The notes under the pieces: generated by a model
The model's database searches: none
Seen by the model: the letters and a program-made list of their open reading frames with translations, nothing else
Told to the model about the DNA's origin: nothing
Assembly: GCA_020465985.1 (NCBI GenBank)
Contig: JAANYP010007127.1
Span: 372,001-436,000 of the forward strand
DNA length: 64,000 nt
Direction: 5' to 3'
From: Centrapalus pauciflorus
Lineage: Eukaryota; Streptophyta; Magnoliopsida; Asterales; Asteraceae
Part shown: in pieces, positions 22,017 through 34,800 of the stretch
Position numbering within the stretch: position 1 is the stretch's first letter
Layout of the letters: each line of letters opens with the position of its first letter
Program-made: the position numbers and the translations under genes

Positions 22017-25000
22017 ATGTCAGGATCAGGATCAGGTGATATTCCCAGCAACATGAATCCACAACAAATGTATGAAATGATGCAACAACTCTTAGCCCAA
22101 CATTCAGAACAACAGAACAAAATAATGCAAGAACGGTTTCGGGCCAGAGATGAGGCCGAAGCTAAAAGACGTGAAGAAAAGAAAAATAAGAGAAAAGAAA
22201 AGCAAGTCCAGACCAATGAATCTGATTCTGATAATTCAAATCCAGAAACCCAAATAGCTCAGCCAAAAGGCTGTAAGTTTAAAGATTTTAAAGCCAGCGG
22301 TGCCCTGAACTTCGAGGGTACAGTTAATCCGATTCAGGCGATGGATTGGATTAGTCACACTGAAGAAATCTTCAGGATTTCTGATTGTATAGACTCGAAG
22401 AAAGTGAGCTACGCGTCTGCGTTATTTTTGGGAGCTGCTCGTGCCTGGTGGAAAACCCAGCGAAGTATCTATGGTGAGGAGGTAATTCAGACTCTAGAGT
22501 GGAACCAGTTCCTAGATATGTTCAATGCGAAGTACTGCCCGATTGATCAACGAGATAAAATGGAGGTACAGTTGATGCAACTGACTCAGGGGACGAAGAC
22601 AGTTGATGAATATGAACACGAGTTTTCAAGACTATGCGGCTACTCTTCCTATCAGGTAGCTACCGAGGAACGAAAGATGAATAGATTTCGTGCAGGGCTC
22701 AATCCTAGATACAGACATCCGATGAGCGCGATCAAATACAAGAGTTACTTGGAAATGGTGGAAGCGGCTAGACAAATCGAGCGAGGTTATTTAGAATACG
22801 GCGATCAGCTTTATGCTCCGTCTACTAATCCGATGAATCCGTCTCCTCCAAAGAAACAGCGATTTGGCAGATTCTTTAGGTCAAATAAGTCTCAGTCCCA
22901 ACAATCTCAGCATAGTTCACAACAGAAAGCACAAGTTTACTCCCTCACGAACGAACCACGATTTTGTAAGCGATGCCGAAGATCACACATGGGACTATGT
23001 AATCCGGATGACGTTACTTGCTTCGCGTGCAACATGATTGGTCATAGTAGTGAAGAATGTCCACAGCAGGGACGTGGATGTGCAAAATGTGGAAAAAGAG
23101 GACACTTCATGTATCAGTGTCGTAGCGGGCCGCGTTATCAATCTCAATCATCTGCAGGAGGTTCTTCGGGGAAAAGTTCTGCTGCAACGCCAACTGCACG
23201 GACTCGAGCTTTCCAAATCACAGCCGAGGAAGCAAAAGAAACACCTGATGTAGTTACGGGTATGTTTTTACTTAACTCGATTCCGGCTCGTGTACTATTT
23301 GATTCTGGCGGAAGTCGTTCTTTCATATCGACTTCTTTTGCATCAAGATTATCTAAGTTCCCATCGAAGCTTCCAGTTATATTAGACATTGAGACAGCTA
23401 GTAACAATTTTGTTATGGCTGATTCCGTTTATCGTAATTGCACACTACTTGTTGATAACATCGTATTCAATCTCGACCTCATCCCGATTCCGTTAAAAGA
23501 ATTTGATGTCATCATCGGCATGGGTTGGCTAATGAACAACGAGGCTACAATTATCTGCAACCGGCGAGTCATCAAAATCAAATCTTCAGACGGCCGAGTA
23601 CTTGAGATCAAGGGCGAGAAGCGGAAAGGTGCACATTGCTTTATATCTGTAGAAAAAGCTCACAAATACTTGTCTAAAGGTCACGACTCTTACCTTTGTT
23701 ATGCTCTATCTGAGTCCAGTTCTGAAAAGAAATCGTTTTCCGATATTCCTATCGTCTGTGAGTTCCCAGACGTATTCCCTGACGATATTTCTGGAGTGCC
23801 ACCGGAACGACAAGTCGAGTTCAGTATTGACTTGGTTCCTGGTGCGGCTCCTATTGCAAAAGCTCCATACAGACTTGCACCTGCAGAAATGCAGGAAATG
23901 TCTAAGCAACTGCAAGAGCTGTTGGAGAAGGGGTTTATCCGACCGAGTTCTTCTCCGTGGGGTGCACCAGTACTATTTGTTAAAAAGAAAGACGGAACCT
24001 TCCGTATGTGCATCGACTACCGCGAGTTGAACAAGGTTACAATAAAGAATAAGTATCCTCTGCCCAAAATTGATGATCTGTTTGATCAGTTACAAGGAGC
24101 CAGTTACTTTTCGAAAATAGATCTCCGTTCTGGGTATCATCAGTTAAAAGTCAGAGAAGAAGATGTTCCAAAGACAGCTTTCCGTACAAGATACGGTCAT
24201 TACGAATTTCTCGTGATGCCGTTCGGCTTGACAAATGCACCAGCGGCGTTCATGGACCTCATGAATCGCGTGTGCAGACCGATGCTGGATAAATCAGTTA
24301 TCGTATTCATAGACGATATTCTGATTTATTCCAAAACGGAGGCTGATCATTCTATTCATTTGCGGCAATTGCTAGAGTTATTAAGAAAAGAAAGACTCTA
24401 CGCAAAGTTTTCAAAGTGCGAATTCTGGCTCAGACAGGTATAATCTCTATTATATATGTCTTGAGCTGTTTCCTTAACTATTCTATGATTCACATCAGAA
24501 CTTGAATTTCTATCTTGATTATCTTATAGATTCAATTCCTTGGCCATGTCGTTTCTGGCGAAGGAATATCCGTTGATCCGTCTAAAGTCGAGGCTGTTCA
24601 GAAGTGGCAAACACCTCGCAATGCCTCCGAGATAAGAAGTTTCCTTGGATTGGCCGGTTATTATCGGCGATTCATAAAGGACTTCTCAAAGATTGCTGTG
24701 CCGCTCACAATGTTAACACGAAAGAATACTCCTTTCGTTTGGACTGATAAACAGCAAGAGGCATTCGATATTCTGAAGCAAAAGTTGATTCAAGCGCCAA
24801 TCCTAGCTTTGCCAGAAGGTAATGATGATTTCGTTGTCTATAGCGATGCCTCTGGTACTGGCTTAGGATGTGTTCTGATGCAAAGGGGAAAAGTAATTGC
24901 CTATGCTTCAAGGCAATTAAAAGACTATGAGAAAAGTGCACCAACTCATGATCTTGAGTTGGCTGCCGTTACCTTTGCTTTGAAGATCTGGCGTCACTAT

Positions 25001-26671
25001 CTTTATGGGACTCGATGTCAGCTCTACACCGATCATAAGAGTCTCAAATACCTTTTCACTCAAAAAGATCTGAACATGAAGCAGCGTCGGTCCTTGGAGC
25101 TTATCAAGGATTATGACTGCGAGATCTTATATCATCCCGGCAAAGCAAATGTTGTCGCGGATGCGTTGAGTAGAAAAGTATATCCAGAAAAGTGCTGTTA
25201 TGCTCTAACTCCAGTTATATTCTCTTCTGATCTTATTGAAGACATCAGAATTGCTCAAGCTGAAGCATTGAAAGAAGAGAATATTGATTTTGAAAATCTT
25301 AAAGGGCAATTACAATTTTTAACTCTGAACCATTTGGGACTTCACTGTCTCAAGGGAAACCGAATTTGGGTTCCTAAATATGGTTCTATTCGTAGCAATC
25401 TTCTGTCCGAAGCTCATCAGTCCAAGTTATCTATTCATCCTGGCAGTTCAAAGATGTATTTTGATCTGAAAGCCGACTACTGGTGGCCAGGAATGAAGAA
25501 GGACATTGGAAAATGTGTTGAAAGCTGCAGAGTATGTCAGATGGTTAAGGCAGAACATCAGAAGCCCTTCGGGGATATGCAACCACTACCAGTTCCTGAA
25601 TGGAAGTGGGAGCATATAACAATGGACTTCATTACTAAGCTGCCAAAGACCAAAAGACAACACGACTCTATCTAGGTAGTCGTTGATCGTTTAACGAAAT
25701 CAGCACATTTCATTCCAATGAAAGAAACTTATTCTCTGGATAGATTGGCACAGTTATACATCACAGAAATTATTTCTCGACACAGTGTGCCGAAATCTAT
25801 CGTATCAGATCGCGATAGTCGTTTCACATCCAGATTCTGGCAAGCACTACAAGATGGGATGGGTACTCGGATTTCCATGAGTACTGCTTATCATCCAAAT
25901 GCAGATGGCCAGAGTGAGCGTACTATTCTAACTCTTGAAGATATGCTTCGTGCCTGCGTTCTTGATCTAGGTGGTAACTGGGATGACCACTTGCCGTTGG
26001 TCGAATTCTCATATAACAACAGTTATCATTCTACGATTAAGATGGCTCCTTTTGAGGCTTTGTACGGTCGAAAATGCAGAACTCCTACCTGTTGGCGCGA
26101 AACAGGCGAATCGCCAATAGCAGGACCTGCCCTTCTACAATTGACACACGAGAAGATTCAACTCGTTAGAAGGAATATACTTGAAGCTCAAAGCAGGCAG
26201 AAGTCATATTATGATAATCGGCATAGGTCAATCAGTTTTGCAGTTAACGATTGGGTGATGCTGAAAGTATCTCCAATGAAGAATGTGGTACGGTTCATTA
26301 AAAGAAACAAGTTAGCTCCGAGATTTATTGGTCCGTTCAAGATTGTGGAAAAGATTGGGAATCAATCTTACCGTCTTGATCTACCAGCGGACTTAGCTGG
26401 AATACATCCTGTATTCCATGTTAGTCATTTAAGAAAGAGTTTAGCAGACGAAAGAGAAGTGTAGATACCACACGTTAACTTGCAAATTGATGAGAAGCTT
26501 CGCGTGGTTGAAGAGCCAGAACGTATTCTGGACTCGAAGACCAAAAAGCTTCGGAATAAAGAGATACAGATGGTGCTCGTCCAGTGGAAACACCACAAAG
26601 GTTCGCATCAGTCTTGGGAATCGAGAGATGTTATGAAAGCTACTTATCCCAGTCTGTTCGAATCTAGCTAA
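22017..26671 (+). pseudogene. Gypsy-1 gag-pol, intron-containing, two nonsense codons
   Basis: Exon 1 (22017-24437, 807 codons) encodes Gag with two CX2CX4HX4C zinc knuckles (CFACNMIGH..., CAKCGKRGH...), the protease VLFDSGGS and RT with FIDD. A 92-bp intervening sequence with GT...AG ends follows. Exon 2 (24530-26671) encodes the RT thumb, RNase H, integrase (HHCC intact, with SCRVCQ) and a chromodomain-like tail. Subtracting the intron gives 1520 codons, against 1519 for the intron-less relative at 31828-36387, with the junction after the equivalent Gln807. Two in-frame TAG codons break it, at 25673-25675 in integrase and 26462-26464 before the chromodomain. The first lies where relatives have Trp, so a TGG-to-TAG change fits. 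As it stands it would yield a truncated polyprotein lacking functional integrase. Confidence 0.9.
24438..24529 (+). other. Putative spliceosomal intron in gypsy-1 pol
   Basis: A 92-bp AT-rich insert (GTATAATCTC at the 5' end, TTATCTTATAG at the 3' end) has canonical GT-AG borders after CAG and sits in phase 0. It carries stop codons and interrupts the conserved CEFWLxQ/IQFLGH junction, which is contiguous in gypsy-2. The related copy at 60786-64000 has a similar 84-bp insert at the same codon. Confidence 0.85.
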
Positions 26672-26708
26672 CTTCGGGGACGAAGTTTGTGCGTGGTGGA
26701 GCCCATTC

Positions 26709-29272
26709 TGTAACAACCTAACTTTTTGACAAGCATGTAATAGTTGATTATGAGATAATAAATGTAATTTTATTACATTATTTATGATGTAATTTATTTA
26801 AGTTTGAAATTATTTACTTAAATTATTTTTATATGTCATGAATAATTATAAATGATTATGAATTATTAAAATAATTAGAATAAAAGAGATGTAAAATACA
26901 AAAGTTTAATGGGTTAAATAGCAAATATGATCAAAAGGAGATATAAAAGCCGAATTAATGATCATTAAAGATCATTAACCCAAATTTCACTCTCTCTCTC
27001 TAATCTCTCTCTAAACTCACGGCCAACCTCTCCAAATCACCCAAAATTGTTCAATTAATAACATTCAATTGAAGAATCAAGATCAAGGAGTTACAATAAG
27101 CATTCAAGAACAATAATCTACAAGAATACAAGGTAATAATTACTTACATTTCGATATTTTGGAGTTTATATTCGGTTTTATAACGACCGAATTGATGATC
27201 TAAAAATGATGTTGCATGTGTAAAATTAAGATAGATTATGATGAATTTAAGATAATAAAAATGATAGAAACTAAAATTATGGGTTGGATCATCCAAAGTT
27301 TGAAGAAATTGGAATTTTTATGAAAAATAATGTTCTTGACAAAAATTTCATATTTTGGATGATCTTACTTCGATAAGGATGTTAATGATGGGGAAAAATG
27401 TATAAAAACACTACAATAATGTTAATATATCAATATATAACATTGCATGTTAATATAAATAAGTTTTGTGAATTTTATATGAAAATCCGTATGAATATCA
27501 CCAAGAACACCAAGAACATTTCTGGAAAAATTTCTAAGTCCAGGGATCCGAATTCGGATGACCCGAATTCGGATGAAGTCCCATTTCGGACCTTGAACTC
27601 GGATAAAACCCATTTCGGTTTCTATATCTCGGATAATAAATTGTTGTTTTGTTAAGTAATGGTCCGAACTCGGATGATCCGAGTTCGGATGGTATCAATT
27701 CGGATGGTACCAATTCGGATGATGTACACATTTCGGACTCCCTAATTCGGATGAAGACTCATTTCGGGTCTTTGCATTTCGGACCTTGCATGATCCGAAT
27801 TCGGTACTTATATGATCCTAAATTCGGTCAAATGCTTAATTCGGATGAAGCCAGTTCGGGTACCATTTCGGATAGATGCTAATTCGGATGTCCGGATCCG
27901 GGTGATCCGAATCCGGATCCCAATCCGGGCTAATCCGAAATCATGATCCAAAATCCAACTTTTATATAATTGATATTTCAATTAAATGAATGACTAAATA
28001 CATTGTTAAATGTATAAATAAAGGACTTTTTGAGAAATATTGAGACCGAGAATAATTTGAGAATAAAGAAATTATCAGAATCAGATAGAATTACAGATCT
28101 TAATGATTAAGAAAAGATGAAATTCATTGATAATGATGATGATATTGATATGAGATTTATATGATATAATTCTGGACAGGTTCAGTGAAATTCTGAACAT
28201 AAAGACAAAGATTTTAAAAGATTTAAAAGCGGGTCAGAGAATTAATTGACAGATTACAGATTGACAAAGACAAAATCCTGAGATAACTCAGGTGGCAGAT
28301 TCATAAATTTGTTTGACCAAGACCCAGACCTGTGAGTTATAGATATTCAGATTGAACATGCATAGATCCGGTTGAGATATATTGATGCTGTTACATTTAT
28401 TGACATTCATTTATCAGCTGGATTGAGACCTGTGCACACCATGGATGGGTGTTGCCCAGTGAATCATGATAGCTATTTGCTTATCTTTTCATATTGCATT
28501 TATTATCGCTTCAGACTTTGCTTTATGATTCATTGCTATCATGACTTCAAAAGACATATGCTTACATCATTGATCAGACATTTGATAGATTGATTCAGCT
28601 TGACTAGCCCTTATGGTCTATTGTTCTAGACCCGGCTATTCCACCAGTTCTTATGAACTTGGTAAAGACCTCCGATGTTCCGCCATATTGACTTACTGGT
28701 AGCTAGCCCAGTATGTGGCTGATCCCCACGATTTAAGCGTGAGTGTGGCTTGAACATCATCCGATTCTATGATTCTATATCTCAATCATGAGGGCTGTGG
28801 CGGCAGCCAAGACATATCACGCTTAGATTTATGACACCGCTTGACACGCATGTTGATATTGAAAATCTATAAACTCACTAAGCTTTGCTTATAGATGTTA
28901 CATTAATATTTTACAGGAAAAGCCAAAGGAAAATCACCTGCAGGACCTAGTGCTTAGGTCATCAAAGATCCAAGTTTTGAAGCTTTCTTAGACCACTACT
29001 CAACAAACTTTCTGGTACAGATTGGAAGACAACAAATGTGGTGGTTTTGGGTAGATTTGATGTAATGTATCATGTTATGATTAGATTAGAAGTTACCCTT
29101 TTTATAACTTTAATTTGAAATTCTGTAATTTGTAAAGAACTTAATCCTAAAATGTTCGTACTTGTAATTTTTAATTCCGCAACTAATTACCCTATCTTAG
29201 TATGATTGATATCGTATTGTATGAATTGGGACCTAGACTCTGAGGACCGCCCCGTAAGGGAAGGTCTTCACA
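26709..29272 (+). repeat. 3' LTR of gypsy-1
   Basis: Same length as the 5' LTR with the same palindrome array (about 27542-27945). A purine-rich GTGGTGGAGCCCATTC directly precedes it and is the likely polypurine tract. GATTG follows at 29273. Confidence 0.95.
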
Positions 29273-29277
29273 GATTG

Positions 29278-29342
29278 AACTTTGGAGGTTTGCCCATTGA
29301 GCCATTGTCATAGTATGAGGAATTTGCAGCACTGTTGTCCAT
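29278..29342 (-). pseudogene. Copia gag, N-terminal fragment
   Basis: Gag of the copia element starts at ATG 29340-29342 (minus strand), 47 bp downstream of the primer site. About 21 codons (MDNSAANSSYYDN...) precede the GATTG target duplication of gypsy-1. The reading frame matches that of 17471-19253 once gypsy-1 and one duplication are removed. Confidence 0.85.
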
Positions 29343-29389
29343 GGAAACTTGGGAGAATGAGAGATCTAAAATGACACACACTCTAAACT

Positions 29390-29401
29390 GCTCTGATACC
29401 A
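29390..29401 (-). other. Primer-binding site of the copia element
   Basis: The minus strand reads TGGTATCAGAGC two bases after the LTR end, complementary to initiator Met-tRNA. This fixes the element's orientation and marks the LTR at 29404 onward as the 5' LTR. Confidence 0.92.
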
Positions 29402-29403
29402 GT

Positions 29404-29691
29404 TGTAGGTCCCGAGAGTTTCCCAAAGTATATAGCTTTAAGCTGTAGAGGGGGGGTGAATACAGCTATTTAACAACTACACACTATTTTCTCAATGTTT
29501 GTATGTATTATCAACAAATTGTTAATTACAAACAAGCTTGAATGCGGAAAGGTTCAAGCTGAGATGACAGATACAACAGTATGATCACTAGTCTAAAACA
29601 AACTCAAACTAGCTTACAATGAATACACTCACTAAGAAGCACTCACTGTGTTTACAAGACTCAGAGAGACAGCTTATGTATAATCAGCTTA
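29404..29691 (-). repeat. 5' LTR of copia element, inner part
   Basis: The first 288 bp match 3546-3833 with one extra G in a G-run. The LTR is then broken by gypsy-2, whose 5-bp duplication GCTTA occupies 29687-29691 and recurs at 38707-38711. Confidence 0.93.
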
Positions 29692-31791
29692 TGTGGCACC
29701 CTTTCCACAACAACCACCATTAACAAGACACCCAGGATTAATCACCAATACATCAATTACATAATGATCTGATTACTTAATTAAAGTGCGGAAGCAATTA
29801 AAGTACAAAATAAAGTATTACAACAGTTTCAAATCACTCTACAGTGCTACAAAGGTTACATGTCTATATCTAAAAACTTCCATTACATTACATTGTCCCA
29901 AATTTATTACAACATTAATCTCAACAATAAGTTACCAAATAAGCAACTGAGTCTTCAATTCGCTTCAAACAACAACCTAGCTAGATGGTCCCGCAGCTGA
30001 TTTTCCTTTTCCTGTAAAAATTTCAACAACTAAAACGTAAGCGAATGCTTAGTGAATACATAGATTGCGCATTTTATAAATTTTTATGAAGCCCAAGGAT
30101 AACACAGATGACCAACATCGGATATCCTCTTCGTACACAAAGTACGGACCAGAGCCGCAGCCCCTTCGAGCTCACAGCTCGGCATTTAAACATACCATCT
30201 GAGACAAACGTACGATCGGGGATGACATACTGCCTACCGGGCCTAGGAGGGATCAGCTCCAGGTCATATAGCACAGTAACATCAGAGTAATCGATGCGAC
30301 CCACCGGTCCATCACTAGATGCACAACAACCGAAAGGACATGCAACAACTAAGAATGTGCATCTAAATCTACGCAAGTTAGTAGAGTTCCAAATAAACAA
30401 ATGAAGCAACATGTCTCAGCAGGCAAAGCTAACATAAAACAGATATAACCATGCGAAATCTACTGTACTCACAGTGGGTGCGTAAATAAACTTTAATCAA
30501 TCTTATTTCTCTTCGGGCTTTCAACCGGATCCACACAGTACCCCACTGTGGGTTAAACAACACCACAAGGGACCTGTACGTCAGTTGTAACAACATATCG
30601 TGTCAATATCTTGTTTAATTTCATAAACAATAATTTATAAATTTTTGCAATATCTGATCCCCATTTCGGATCCATGTCCGAATTCGGATCCCACCCGAAT
30701 TCGGACCCCAATTCGGTCCCCATGTTAAGTTCGGACAATGCCAATTTCGGACCCCATTAGGTCCCAATTCGGACAATTGCAAATTTCGGACCCCATCCGA
30801 ATTCGGACCAATCCGGATCCCAAACACTTAGAAATTATTTCTGTTTTTGTACTTCCCAAATTCGGATTTCGTCCTAAGTTCGAGGCCACCCGAATTCGGA
30901 CCAGATCCGAGTTCATCTCGGATCCGAATTCGGACCCCTTCGAATTTGTGCAGTTTCGAATATTTTCCAGATTTTAATCCAAGTCATTTTTGCACTTACT
31001 CAGTACGTGAAATAACTTACACCAACTAAAATATACTTGTTTTCAACCATTTTAACACTATTATTAACATGCTTTCATACCAATTTACATCCTTTTTGAC
31101 CATTTTTATTCATCCATTCGAACACACACTAAAAACACACACAAATCTCTAGAAATCATACTTATAGTTCGAATCAGGAGCTGAAATTCAATATATAGCA
31201 TCTCATATACTAGATTTAAACGAATCTTCAACTATGTAACACATGCATCCATAATTGTAACTCCAAAATCAAATTTTCGGTTCATATAAAAATCGAACCA
31301 AATGTTCCCAAATTCGGTATTTAAATGATTTCTTACCTCAAATCCTTGATTGCAATGTTAATGAATCCTTCTTTGCAACTTGATTCCAAATTTTCAACTT
31401 CCAAAATCAAAATTTGATGATCTTCGATTATCTTTAGAGAGAGAGAGCCGAAAGAGAGAAAGAGTGTTTAGTGAGAGAGAGTGTTTTCATGGAATGAAAG
31501 GCTTTTTAACCTTTTATTCCATTCATTTCTCATCTTTCTTCCTTTTTCACATTTAACCCCTTCACTTATCCGGTTCCATAAAATACTGATTTTTATAAAA
31601 TAAAAGAATTCTATCTTTTATTTATTATCCTTAATAATTATTTTCACTTAATAATTAAAAACTCTAAATTTCCATATCATACAACCAACTTTCAGATATC
31701 CAAGTACATAAACATTTTTAATAATTTAACTTAATACAAAAGTTAAATCTAACTATCCCAATTACAATAAATTAAATCTGAGGATGTTACA
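29692..31791 (-). repeat. 3' LTR of gypsy-2
   Basis: The plus strand runs TGTGGCACCCTTTCC...GAGGATGTTACA, so the LTR is TG...CA in element sense. It includes a GAGAGAGAG tract near 31440 and a palindrome array (about 30655-30960). On the right it is preceded in element sense by the purine-rich GTGGTGGAGCCCATGT, the likely polypurine tract. Confidence 0.94.
30655..30960. repeat. ATTCGGAT palindrome array in gypsy-2 LTR
   Basis: About 300 bp of TTTCGGACC, CCGAATTCGGA and GGATCCGAATTCGG words. The array is repeated in the other LTR at about 37575-37870. It is the same kind of word set as in the gypsy-1 LTR although the surrounding LTR sequence is different. Confidence 0.85.
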
Positions 31792-31827
31792 ACATGGGCT
31801 CCACCACGCTCAACTTCGTCCTCGAAG

Positions 31828-34800
31828 TTACTCGGATTCGAACAATCTCGGATACTTCTTCAACATCTCTGCCTTTGTTTCCCAAGTATGATTCGCTCCC
31901 TTATGATGCTTCCAACGTACAAGCACCATTTCTATCTCTTTGCTCCTTAATTTCTTCACTTTTGTGTCTAACACACACTCCGGTTCTTCAACATACCGGA
32001 GCCTTTCATCAATCTGCAACTCAGCGTAGTCAGCCCAATCTTCGTTTTCTGTTGTGAACGACTTTCTAAGGTTCCCCACATGGAACACCGGGTGTATGCC
32101 CGACATTTCTTCAGGCAACTCTAAGCGATAAGACTGATTTCCTATTTTCTCGGTAATTCTGAATGGCCCAACAAATCTCGGAGCCAACTTGCCTCTCTTC
32201 ACGAAACGAGTAACACCTCTCATAGGTGATACTTTCAAGTAAACCCAGTCATTCACTTCAAAGCTGATGGGTTTGTGCCTTCTGTCGTAGTAACTTTTCT
32301 GACGATCCTGGGCCGCTTTCATATTCTGTCTTACTAGCTGAATCTTCTCATTCGTTTCCTGTAATAATGCCGGCCCAGCAATCGGCGTCTCTCCGGTTTC
32401 CCTCCAACACGTAGGAGTCCTACACCTTCTCCCATATAAAGCCTCAAATGGTGCCTTCTTTATCGTTGCATGATAGCTGTTATTGTATGAAAATTCTATC
32501 AACGGCAAATGGTCGTCCCAATTGCCACCGAGATCCAATATGCAAGATCTCATCATATCCTCCAAAGTAAGGATGGTTCGTTCACTCTGACCATCGGTTT
32601 GTGGGCGATAAGCCGTACTCATAGCAATCCTCGTTCCCAACCCCTCTTGCAATACCGACCAAAAGTTTGAGGTAAACCGGCTATCACGGTCAGATACAAT
32701 AGACTTCGGTACTCCATGTCTAGAAACAATTTCATCCATGTAAATTTGAGCCAATCTCTCAAGTGAGTAATTTTCTCTAATCGGTATAAAATGAGCCGAC
32801 TTAGTAAATCTATCAACTATTACCCACACAGCATCATGTTGGCGCCTAGTCTTCGGCAGTTTTGTAACGAAATCCATAGTAATGTGCTCCCACTTCCATT
32901 CCGGAATGGGAAGCGGTTGCAGACTGCCGTAAGGTTGTTGATGTTCGGCCTTGATCAACCGACAAGTTCGGGATCTCTCCACGTACTGACCTATGTCTTT
33001 CTTTAGTCCGGGCCACCAAAAGTCTACTTTTAAGTCATTGTACATCTTAGTGCTCCCGGGATGTACAGAATACTTTGATTGATGCGCTTCTTCGATGATC
33101 ACATTTCGCATCCCACCAAACTTCGGCACCCAGATCCTCCCATATACACCTTTCAAACCCGACTCACTTATTTCCATATTCTTTATCTGCACCCTTATAT
33201 CCTCAGCACCAACATTCTCGTCTTTCAAGGCTTCATCTTGAGCGGCCTTGACATCATCAATAATTGTGGATGTTAACATAGTAGATGTCAACATGTAGCA
33301 GCAATCTTTAGCATATGCTTTGCGACTCAAAGCATCAGCCACCACGTTAGCTTTTCCGGGGTGATAAAGGATTTCGCAATCATAATCCTTTATAAGTTCC
33401 ATCGATCTACGCTGTCTCATGTTAAGCTCTTTCTGACTAAAGATGTATTTCAAACTCTTATGGTCCGTGTAGAGTTGACACTTAGTCCCATATAAATAAT
33501 GCCTCCATAATTTCAATGCAAACGTAACAGCTGTTAACTCAAGATCATGAGTTGAGTAGTTCTTCTCATGTTGCTTAAGCTGTCTTGAAGCATAAGCAAT
33601 AACTTTCCCACGCTGCATCAGTACAGCGTCTAACCCCAGTCTTGAGGCATCCGTATACACCACGAAATCATCGTTGCCTTCAGGTAAGGCAAGTATCGGC
33701 GCTTCACTTAACATTTTCTTCAGGATCTCAAATGCCTCCTGCTGCACAGTTTCCCACACAAACGGTGCATTTTTCTTTGTTAATGCAGTCAAAGGAACTG
33801 CAATCTTAGAAAAATCCTTTATAAACCTCCGATAATATCCTGCCAACCCCAGGAAACTTCTAACTTCAGTAGCTGAACGAGGCGGTTCCCAGTTCTTTAT
33901 TGCTTCAACCTTAGCTGGATCTACCGAAATCCCAGCTCCAGAAATCACATGCCCTAAAAATTGAATCTGTTGCAGCCAAAACTCACATTTTGAGAACTTG
34001 GCATACAACTTTTCCTTTCTTAACAATTCCAACAGTTCCCTCAGATGTTCAGCATGTTCGGCTTCAGACTTAGAGTATACTAAAATGTCATCTATAAAAA
34101 CGATCACCGACTTGTCTAACATCGGTCTGCAAACTCGGTTCATCAAATCCATAAAAACAGCTGGGGCATTGGTTAACCCGAAAGGCATAACCAAGAACTC
34201 GTAATGCCCATAACGTGTCCTAAATGCTGTCTTAGGCACATCTTCTTCTCGAACTTTCAGCTGATGATACCCCGATCTTAAGTCGATTTTAGAAAATACA
34301 CTCGCCCCATGTAATTGATCAAACAAGTCATCTATCCTCGGTAGTGGATACTTGTTCTTGATCGTCAACTTATTCAGCTCCCGGTAGTCAATGCACATTC
34401 GCATTGTGCCATCCTTCTTTTTCACGAACAATACCGGAGCTCCCCACGGCGACGAACTCGGCCGAATGAAGCCCTTGTCCAACAACTCTTGCAGTTGTGT
34501 CATCATTTCCTTCATCTCGGTTGGGGCGAGGCGATAAGGAGAACGAGCTACCGGTGCAGCTCCGGGGATCAGATCAATTCGAAACTCAACTTGTCTCTCA
34601 GGCGGCATGCCAGACAAGTCTTCCGGAAACACATCCGGAAATTGTGAAACAACCGGCACATCGGCCAAAGTTCTCTTCTCTGCCTTAGCATCAATCGCAT
34701 ATGCTAAGTATGCATCACATCCCTTTGCAACAAGCTTTCGAGCTTTTGCAATAGTCAGCAAACACAGATCCCCGCTTCTCCTATCCCCATATATACATAT

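Larger units (their letters stand above)
19254..29272 (+). mobile_element. Gypsy-1: Ty3/gypsy chromovirus in copia gag
   Basis: LTRs at 19254-21817 and 26709-29272 (2564 bp each, TG...CA) show no mismatch in the stretches I compared. The 5-bp duplication GATTG lies at 19249-19253 and 29273-29277. Met-tRNA primer site at 21821. Gag-protease-RT-RNase H-integrase order and a C-terminal chromodomain-like region place it in the chromoviruses; long LTRs suggest Tekay/Del. It interrupts gag of the older copia element 19 codons from the N-terminal fragment boundary. Confidence 0.95.
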
